A stretch of 53,605 nt of DNA from Candidatus Woesearchaeota archaeon (GTDB lineage: Archaea > Nanobdellota > Nanobdellia > Woesearchaeales > JACPJR01): contig JACPJR010000034.1 of the NCBI GenBank assembly GCA_016187565.1, positions 1 through 53,605 of the forward strand, read 5' to 3'. Each line of letters opens with the position of its first letter. The first letter of the stretch is position 1. Both the position numbers and the translations under genes were made by a program. Of the stretch, positions 48,250-53,605 are shown one piece after another. A model generated the notes under the pieces. The model was not told the origin of the DNA and did no database searches. It saw only the letters and a program-made list of their open reading frames with translations.

Positions 48250-49340
48250 CTTCTTCCTTTCAATTCTTCACAGATCATTTTTACTCCGGCGATACAATCT
48301 TCCTCTGCAGCAGTTAATGAAACTCTTACATACTGGTTTGATGTTCCAAATGCAGTACTTGGACAAACTGCTACCCTACAATTATTAAGAAGCGATTCAG
48401 AGAAACGGTCAGCATCTACGCCATTCAAATGAAGATACAAGAGCGGAGCACTGTCAGGCTCGGTGAAACAAACAGAGCTTTCTTCTAAAATACCCTTAAC
48501 ATCATCTAACTTTTTTTTATAATCGCTGACTTGTCTATCGAGCATTTCATCTTCGTGATCTAAAACATACCTTGCAACGGTTTGAGTAAACTGAGAAGTG
48601 CATTGGATGGTATCATAAATAAATTGCTCGATCCCATCAAGCAGATCTTTATCATTAGAGATGAGATAACCTACTCTAAATCCAGCCATCCCAAACCCTT
48701 TTGAGAACGTTCCAACGATGACCAATCGATCATTTTCTACTTTCGTTTTAGATTTTTCAAAAGCTAACGGCTCATATGCTGTATCAACGATGAAATACAA
48801 ATCTCTTTCTTTGCAGAACGTTGCCAAATAACCTATTTCCTGCGTGTTAAAACGGATTCCTGTAGGGTTGTTAGGATTACTCAACAACAGTCCTTTCGTA
48901 CAATAATCAATTCTCTCTTCAAGCTCGTCCTGGTCAAACCGCCAGTTTAATGCAGATTTTCTCTGAACCCTCCTGACTGTTGCTCCTCGATCACTAATAG
49001 TTGGGATAAGACAATGTGCCCATTCAGGTTCTGGAATAATGATGTTATCTCCTTGTTTCAATAATACCTGCATGAGACCATGTAACAAAAAACGTGATCC
49101 TGCGCTTACTATAACACTCGCTGCTCCTACACCATACTTCTCGGCTAGTTGAGTTCTCAACCCTTCACTTCCCCGAGGAGAGCTGTAACCAGAGGTTTCG
49201 GGACTTATAGCATCTCTTGCTACGGTAATTATTGTTTTATCCGGAATCTGTGGATCAATGGTATGTAACTCTATTAGTTTTTCTCCCAGAGAAGTGAGAT
49301 GCATTACTGTTTCACAAACTTCCGCAAGTTTGTCCCTCAT
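48246..49340 (-). CDS. PLP-dependent class I/II aminotransferase
   Basis: Fold type I aminotransferase of 364 aa. Visible are the 'SGYSSPRGSEGLR' region, 'SAGSRFLLHGLMQVL', the 'LSNPNNPTGIRF' Asn motif, 'IVDTAYEPLAF' with the PLP-contacting Asp/Tyr, and the Schiff-base lysine in 'TFSKGFGMAGFRVGY'. It resembles aspartate/aromatic or histidinol-phosphate type enzymes; substrate cannot be told by eye. It is the middle gene between two methyltransferases, starting two bases after the first one's stop with a GAGAGGT ribosome site. Such order suggests a small-molecule modification pathway (inference). Confidence 0.92.
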   Translation of the reverse strand: MRDKLAEVCETVMHLTSLGEKLIELHTIDPQIPDKTIITVARDAISPETSGYSSPRGSEGLRTQLAEKYGVGAASVIVSAGSRFLLHGLMQVLLKQGDNIIIPEPEWAHCLIPTISDRGATVRRVQRKSALNWRFDQDELEERIDYCTKGLLLSNPNNPTGIRFNTQEIGYLATFCKERDLYFIVDTAYEPLAFEKSKTKVENDRLVIVGTFSKGFGMAGFRVGYLISNDKDLLDGIEQFIYDTIQCTSQFTQTVARYVLDHEDEMLDRQVSDYKKKLDDVKGILEESSVCFTEPDSAPLLYLHLNGVDADRFSESLLNNCRVAVCPSTAFGTSNQYVRVSLTAAEEDCIAGVKMICEELKGRR

Positions 49341-49342
49341 TT

Positions 49343-50299
49343 TTACCTCTCGAAAACATGTAATTGTATCTGGGAGGGTATGAAGAGTTCTGTCTTAAGA
49401 TTGTATCCCGCAGATCTACAACATTCTTGCAATTCATCTTTCAGATTCTGTCTCGTCTCATCAGGAAGATCAGTGCCAAGTGTTGTTACCGTTCCTTGTT
49501 CCAGACAGTACAAGATTTCAGCAAATGAATGAGGTTTCAGCCAGGAGAATGCTCTGCCAGAGAAGGTTTGTTGTGTAAATCCCTTACTTCGTAGGTATCG
49601 TTCTGCAGGGCTCTGATCACCATGCAACACTTGACTGTTAAATCTCGTAAAGGGAAGTCCTGCTTCAGACCTTAGGTTATGATACCGCTGAAAGAATGCA
49701 ACCACTTGATTAAGATGACCGGGAAGCACCTCATTGCTAAACCATTCTCTGACTTCAGTCAATCGATAATCATGGTGCTCATACATTGCCTCAGTACCAT
49801 GAAACACTGCATTTATTTCCTCACCTAATATGATCTTACCATTAGGAGAGAGGCAAGCGACAAGATTGTCTAATGCATGTTGCCAATGCTCTGATAAAAT
49901 ATGCATCGTGGCAAAACTAAAAACCCTGTCAACATCATGAAGACATTCAAAAAATCCTGCATCCTCAAGAGAAGCATGATGTATTTCTGTATTTTCATAC
50001 CCAACTAAACCTTGAGCAAGCTCCTCAAGCATTGGTTTTGAAATATCCATTCCGACTAATCGTGTTGATGGATGGTTTGCTTGAGCATATGCTGCAAATG
50101 GTACAAAGAATCGTCCATTCCCTGTTGCAGCTTCCAAAACTGTCTGAGGAGCACCTTCAAAAACTCTTACGGTAACTTCATAGATTACCTCTGGTGGAAT
50201 ATACCGACATCTACTATATGCTTCGACACTTGCCTGTCTTTGGTGGACAGCACTAAACTCTTTACCTTTTTCTCGATATGCTTGTTGATAATTTGGCAT
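49343..50299 (-). CDS. SAM-dependent methyltransferase, 318 aa, small-molecule type
   Basis: Motif I 'VLEAATGNGRFFVPFA' and motif II 'LVGMDISKPMLEELA' give a class I methyltransferase; 'DRVFSFATMHILSEHWQHAL' is the typical motif of the UbiE/methyltransferase-11 type. A long C-terminal region (about 190-318) is family-specific. It is the first gene of the minus-strand trio, with a minus-strand TATA-like ATTATTAATAAAG upstream and essentially no leader. A TrmB-type regulator is divergent from it, 86 bases away. Substrate unknown. Confidence 0.87.
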   Translation of the reverse strand: MPNYQQAYREKGKEFSAVHQRQASVEAYSRCRYIPPEVIYEVTVRVFEGAPQTVLEAATGNGRFFVPFAAYAQANHPSTRLVGMDISKPMLEELAQGLVGYENTEIHHASLEDAGFFECLHDVDRVFSFATMHILSEHWQHALDNLVACLSPNGKIILGEEINAVFHGTEAMYEHHDYRLTEVREWFSNEVLPGHLNQVVAFFQRYHNLRSEAGLPFTRFNSQVLHGDQSPAERYLRSKGFTQQTFSGRAFSWLKPHSFAEILYCLEQGTVTTLGTDLPDETRQNLKDELQECCRSAGYNLKTELFIPSQIQLHVFER

Positions 50300-50336
50300 T
50301 TAGCCACAGAAGCATGGTTTTCTTTATTAATAATAT

Positions 50337-50354
50337 TTGTCTATAATCAGACAA
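50337..50354. promoter_or_regulatory. Inverted repeat between the TrmB regulator and the three-enzyme operon
   Basis: TTGTCT, six bases, AGACAA forms an exact inverted repeat in the 86-base divergent promoter region. It lies just upstream of the plus-strand TATA (ACTTTAAATAA) and just upstream of the minus-strand TATA-like sequence. It could be the binding site of the TrmB-family protein encoded at 50386 (inference). Confidence 0.6.
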
Positions 50355-50385
50355 CTTTAAATAATAAGAGCACTTTCTTCATCAA

Positions 50386-51093
50386 ATGGAAGCAACGATA
50401 CTATCAAAAATCGGCTTGTCTGAGGCAGAATCAAAGATTTATCTCACCGTTCTTAAGCTTGGAACCGTTACAGTTAAAGAAATTGCAAAAGAATCCGGAT
50501 TTCATCGCACGAATATTTATGATGTGCTTGATAAACTCAAAGAGAAAGGATTAATGACCTTTCACAAGGTTGGCAAGACCACCAAGTACAAGACTGCTGA
50601 TCCAGAAAATCTGTTTGCGTATCTGAAAGAGAAACAATTGTTTCTTGATTCGCTTATGCCAGATCTGAGGAAGCTACAGGAACTATGCATCGAAGACATC
50701 GAGGTTGAAGTTTATCGTGGAGAAGAAGGGATGAAATCAGCTTGGAGAGACATGATAAAAGAGAAAAAAACACTCTATGGTTTCGGCGTACGAGGACAGC
50801 TAAGGGAATACCTTCCTGAATTTGCAAAGCAATTTCTTCGCGATTTGAAGAAACATAAGATTCGGTATTACGGCATTTATACCCGAGGAGAACGAAAACC
50901 TCCTTGGTACTACACTGAGGTTAGATATGTCCCACATTCTATGAGCTCTCCGGTAGCCACGTTCATTTACGGCAACAAAGTGAACATAAATATCTGGGAA
51001 CCAACATTGATAGCTATCGTCATCACCTCAAAAGGAGTTGCTGAAACCTACCGAAAGCACTTCAAATTATTGTGGAACATAGCAACCAAATAA
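50386..51093 (+). CDS. TrmB-family transcription regulator
   Basis: Residues 1-70 form the TrmB winged helix (ILSKIGLSEAESKIYLTVLK, then ESGFHRTNIYDVLDKLKEKG). Residues about 95-235 form an effector or dimer domain (VYRGEEGMKSAWRDMIKEKK, VNINIWEPTLIAIVI). TrmB proteins in archaea often sense sugars, but the short effector domain here does not show a clear sugar site. A TATA about 25 bases before the ATG indicates a leaderless start. It is divergent from the methyltransferase-aminotransferase-methyltransferase operon and probably controls it. Confidence 0.9.
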   Translation: MEATILSKIGLSEAESKIYLTVLKLGTVTVKEIAKESGFHRTNIYDVLDKLKEKGLMTFHKVGKTTKYKTADPENLFAYLKEKQLFLDSLMPDLRKLQELCIEDIEVEVYRGEEGMKSAWRDMIKEKKTLYGFGVRGQLREYLPEFAKQFLRDLKKHKIRYYGIYTRGERKPPWYYTEVRYVPHSMSSPVATFIYGNKVNINIWEPTLIAIVITSKGVAETYRKHFKLLWNIATK

Positions 51094-51622
51094 TCAAATG
51101 TTTTAACGTATCTATAAGTTTTTTCTGGGTTTTTTTCCCACTTCTTATTGTTCATTAGGCTAAAACGTAATTTCAGTAAAGAGAACTTCAAAGAAAAATA
51201 AAAGAAGATTTATACAGGATTTGGAGTTCCAGATGTTGGCGAAATTAAGGCTGATTATCAGCTGGAATTAGTACAATCTAGTGGTGGTCCAAATAATCCT
51301 TCATTTGGAAGACTGGGTTATATCAAAGGACATCTTCGATTATTGCAAGAAAGAGTGCAACAACATAAACCGTAACACCAAATCCCCCTTCTATTTTTTA
51401 GGACTCCAAATTTATTGAATATAACATATAGGAACCTTGTTAAATGCCTTTTTTTGGCAACAGAATTCTCATAGACGAAAAGTTCGAAAACCCGCCGTAA
51501 ATCCCAGTTGTCGCTGTAGTTTTTTATTATAAATTTTATAATGTATTTTCTGCGTAAGCAGACTAGAATTTAATGAAAATCGGGGCTTGTTTTTAATGAT
51601 ATTTTTTATTTGATCATGATTC
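51094..51622. other. Gene-poor AT-rich stretch
   Basis: About 530 bases without a normal gene. It holds a 57-codon open frame without a start codon (51202-51375), an ATTATAAA/TTTATAAT inverted repeat around 51527-51543, and a small TCTGC-GTAA-GCAGA hairpin (51549-51562) that could end transcription of the AAA+ gene on the minus strand. The rest shows nothing recognisable. Confidence 0.5.
51202..51375 (+). pseudogene. Start-less 57-codon open frame, possible gene remnant
   Basis: The frame from the TAA at 51199 to the TAA at 51373 reads as protein-like sequence (FGVPDVGEIKADYQLEL ... LGYIKGHLRLLQERVQQHKP) with no ATG, GTG or TTG. The composition is more protein-like than the surrounding DNA. 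It may be the 3' end of a lost gene. I do not recognise the family. Confidence 0.35.
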
Positions 51623-52888
51623 TTATTGTGGTAATTTCATTGAACCATTAATTCCCTTTGTAATTTCTGGCATTCCAGCTCCAGTTCTTTCATATTTTGC
51701 CTTTAGTGCAGTTGCTAAATCTTCACAAACTCTTTCAAATGTGATTGATTGATTTAATTCATCATCTGGAATGCTTTGGTTATGCTTTAGTGCATCTACT
51801 AATGTTTTATAGCCTTTATCCGCAAGTAATGCCTTCTTTCTTGCACTTTTATAATTTCTTGAGAATTCTTCTATAAATGCGCCTTGTTCTGCTGGTGTAA
51901 GTTCAGCTAACCTTTGTGCCTGAACATCATCTAATTCCATTATTTTGTACACTCCAACAAAATGTTGCCACATTCTTGCTCTTTGTTCTGGGTTTGGATA
52001 ATCAACAAAATAAGATGTAAGACGACCTTCTCTTGTTAATGCGTCCTCGAATGACTCTGATAATAAATTTGTGCTTAGAGCAATTACTAAACTCCTGTAA
52101 TTTCCGATATATCTTTTTAATGTATCAAGTGGTTCTTGATAATGTTTTGATACTGATTCTGCTCCCCTTCCAGCTTTTTCCGCCAAGATAGATGCTTCAT
52201 CAAAATACAAAAATGAAGGTTTTTGCCTCTGTTGTGCCTCTCTTAGTGCGATCTTAATTTCGCTTTCTAAATTTTTTGCAAAATCTCCAACCCATTTACT
52301 ATTTACTTCAGCAACAGAAACTTCTTTAGAGTAAGCACCAGTAGCTTGATAAACTCCACAAATAGCCCTCAATAAAATGGTCTTGCCTGTTCCCGGTGGA
52401 CCATAAAGAATGACACCGCTATAAGCTGGTTCTTTTCCTTCAAGTAATTCTGGAATAGAAACTCTTGTTACAATATCATCTTTAAGAACATCATCAATAA
52501 AAACCTTGTCTAAAGGAGACAGTACTTTTGCTCTGTATGGATGAGGTTTTGTAGGGTCGTCTATCGCATCTTTAGTTGAAACACTTGGACCAACAACTTG
52601 GTCAATTGAAGTAACTGGTTTGTCTTTAATTTTCCAGTATCTTATTGGTTCAGGTTCTGCAATTTGACTACGTATACCCAAAATATCCTTATCTGAAAGA
52701 CCTAATTGCCGACCACGTTCTTCCCATTCTCTAACTTGCTGGTCATGATATTGTGTACTTTCTCTTATCTTTTGCTCATGATGCCTATAGCTATCATCCA
52801 TCCCTGTTCTTAAATGTGAAAGTGTACTTGCTCTGTCTTGTAATTTTCTACGCAAGATTCCCATTACATCTTCTTTACTTAGTGCCAT
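51623..52888 (-). CDS. AAA+ ATPase, 421 aa
   Basis: The N-terminal 80 residues are charged and helical (QDRASTLSHLRTGMDDSYRH...), probably coiled coil. The AAA+ core has Walker A GPPGTGKT (near residue 165), Walker B 'SFLYFDEAS', sensor 1 'VIALSTN' and the arginine-finger region 'EDALTREGRLTSYF'. The pore-loop region 'NSKWVGDFAKNLESE' resembles FtsH/Vps4-type ATPases. The C-terminal part is helical. A minus-strand TATA (AATTATATAGG) lies about 25 bases before the ATG. It stands alone; lower-GC codon use than the upstream genes suggests accessory origin. Substrate and partner are unknown. Confidence 0.9.
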   Translation of the reverse strand: MALSKEDVMGILRRKLQDRASTLSHLRTGMDDSYRHHEQKIRESTQYHDQQVREWEERGRQLGLSDKDILGIRSQIAEPEPIRYWKIKDKPVTSIDQVVGPSVSTKDAIDDPTKPHPYRAKVLSPLDKVFIDDVLKDDIVTRVSIPELLEGKEPAYSGVILYGPPGTGKTILLRAICGVYQATGAYSKEVSVAEVNSKWVGDFAKNLESEIKIALREAQQRQKPSFLYFDEASILAEKAGRGAESVSKHYQEPLDTLKRYIGNYRSLVIALSTNLLSESFEDALTREGRLTSYFVDYPNPEQRARMWQHFVGVYKIMELDDVQAQRLAELTPAEQGAFIEEFSRNYKSARKKALLADKGYKTLVDALKHNQSIPDDELNQSITFERVCEDLATALKAKYERTGAGMPEITKGINGSMKLPQ

Positions 52889-53003
52889 TCCTATTCACTA
52901 AACCTATATAATTAACTAGTATTTAAATCTTTCTATTTTGTTACTATGTATTAGTAGTTAATATAGTATATTCTCAAGCCCCGTGCGGTGTTGAATAATT
53001 ACC

Positions 53004-53261
53004 TTAGAATTTGGCTAACTCGAATTCTATTTTGAGTTCTTTTAGTATTGTGACTACTTTTGTTATGTCTCCCTTATTTTTCACATGAAGTACCGTTTTT
53101 CTTGATTTATTCAAATCAATTTTTCTTAATAATCCTTCTCTTTCATAATTATAATCATAATTTGATTTATCTCGATAACCATACAATTTTCTTATTATTT
53201 GTGTTCTTTCACTATTGCTTTTTCCTTTCAAATCATACATTATTATCGCTTTTTCTGCCAT
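53004..53261 (-). CDS. Small unknown protein, 85 aa
   Basis: A longer frame runs upstream to 53486, but those residues are the other strand of a transposase fragment; the ATG at 53261 lies about 25 bases after TTATATACTTG, which fits a leaderless start. The protein begins 'AEKAIIMYDLKGKSNSER', is basic in the middle (KSNYDYNYEREGLLRKIDLN) and ends in an alternating helix/strand pattern. I recognise no family; a small winged or RNA-binding fold is possible. It is divergent from the transposase fragment across a 10-bp inverted repeat. Confidence 0.7.
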   Translation of the reverse strand: MAEKAIIMYDLKGKSNSERTQIIRKLYGYRDKSNYDYNYEREGLLRKIDLNKSRKTVLHVKNKGDITKVVTILKELKIEFELAKF

Positions 53262-53293
53262 GGTAATATAGAAAAAGCAACAAGTATATAATG

Positions 53294-53316
53294 TTACGCT
53301 ATTTTGAATAGCGTAA
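53294..53316. repeat. 10-bp inverted repeat with 3-base spacer
   Basis: TTACGCTATT, TTG, AATAGCGTAA is an exact inverted repeat next to the minus-strand TATA of the 85-aa gene and 22 bases before the ATG of the transposase fragment. It may be an operator or part of an insertion-sequence end. Confidence 0.55.
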
Positions 53317-53337
53317 AAGCTAAAAAGAGGTGATTTT

Positions 53338-53505
53338 ATGGCAAAAAGAGAGAGATGGGGAAAGAAATTTGAAGATAAAAGGGACTGGAAAGTAGAGAAT
53401 GAAAAGTATGTTGTAAGAGGGGAGTTCCTGTTTGACCTTGACTTTGTCAAGTCGTGGGGCGAAGAATTGACGTCCTCCCCAACCATAAATGGTGGGGATT
53501 CCTAG
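53338..53505 (+). pseudogene. N-terminal fragment of an archaeal transposase, truncated by an IS200/IS605 element
   Basis: The ATG follows GAGGTGATT. The first 43 residues contain 'KKFEDKRDWKVENEKYVV' and 'RGEFLFDLDFVKSWGEE', which resembles the start of archaeal IS5-like transposases (from memory of the family). After Glu-Glu the frame enters the end of an IS200/IS605-type element and stops at 53505, so only about one tenth of a full transposase remains. Confidence 0.62.
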
Positions 53506-53605
53506 TCAGTAAGTCTTTGGCGTCATGAGTCTCGTGATTTTTTACGTATTCTTTTGCTTTCTCTAGAGTGATGTGTCCAACTGAACCCATAAACTTTCCA
53601 TCACC
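53447..53605 (-). CDS. tnpA: IS200/IS605-type TnpA (Y1 HUH transposase), C-terminal part only
   Basis: The frame enters from the window end and reads 'GKFMGSVGHITLEKAKEYV...', which matches the C-terminal part of IS200-type single-strand transposases (helix after 'xxSVGxxxxExxxxYxxxQ'). The catalytic HUH and Tyr lie outside the window. The frame continues through the element's end hairpin and stops in the older transposase fragment at 53447, suggesting readthrough of the normal stop region. Assignment is by pattern only. Confidence 0.6.
   Translation of the reverse strand, partial: GDGKFMGSVGHITLEKAKEYVKNHETHDAKDLLTRNPHHLWLGRTSILRPTT
53467..53605 (-). mobile_element. IS200/IS605-family element, right end (rest outside window)
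   Basis: An imperfect hairpin (CCCCA/TGGGG with CCA/TGG inside, 53477-53497) sits a few bases from TCAA on the minus strand (53467-53470), as at right ends of this family. It interrupts a transposase fragment on the other strand. The left end lies beyond 53605. Confidence 0.6.

Noticed and set aside
53262-53486. N-terminal 75 residues of the long minus-strand frame before the 85-aa protein
   Set aside because: They are the complement of the transposase fragment and inverted repeat, Ser/Phe-rich without family character, and the TATA lies after them.

Overview
The window is archaeal. It has a ribosomal protein eS1 (S3Ae), AT-rich TATA boxes that often lie about 25-30 bases before a start codon (leaderless first genes) with Shine-Dalgarno sites before internal operon genes, duplicated Lrp- and TrmB-type regulators, a tRNA whose extra bases fit a bulge-helix-bulge intron, and archaeal-style purLQS genes. 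It also carries bacterial-type gyrB and mutL and two very large secreted repeat proteins. Together these suggest a DPANN-type archaeon of the Woesearchaeota/Pacearchaeota kind. That placement is inference; no 16S rRNA gene is present.

Layout. 1-2279 (minus): a putative secretion operon with a secreted 183-aa protein, a small membrane protein and a subtilisin-like protease cut by the window edge. 2397-7197 (minus): a two-module Lrp regulator followed by purL-purQ-purS. 7358-11785 (plus): an unknown three-gene operon (coiled-coil/CBS/unknown), a zinc-ribbon protein and a GT5 glycogen-synthase-like enzyme. 11821-36113: two divergently transcribed giant extracellular proteins (about 5834 and 2175 aa) that share N-terminal architecture. 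The larger contains 16 copies of a ~95-aa module I do not recognise, arranged as four blocks of one lead-in domain plus four modules. 36186-41900: hisS, tRNA-Pro(GGG) with a probable 17-base T-loop intron, a small secreted protein, tandem purE, rps3ae and gyrB. 42000-44509: a possible structured RNA, a small acidic protein, an AbrB-PhoU regulator and an HTH-nucleotidyltransferase/HEPN pair with an 18-bp palindromic operator. 44595-51093: purM, mutL, and a methyltransferase-aminotransferase-methyltransferase operon divergent from a TrmB regulator. 51094-53605: a sparse, AT-rich accessory stretch with an AAA+ ATPase, a small unknown protein and an IS200/IS605-type element inserted in a transposase fragment.

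How the genes work together. purL, purQ, purS, purM and purE cover FGAM synthetase, AIR synthetase and AIR carboxylation, so the host makes purines de novo. The two-module Lrp regulator just upstream of purL may control purLQS. The giant proteins, the protease operon and the 155-aa secreted protein form a cell-surface set, plausibly for adhesion or cell-cell contact. The strongest leads for new biology are the hierarchical repeat protein, the tRNA-Pro intron, the TrmB-linked three-enzyme cluster and the HTH-MNT/HEPN module.
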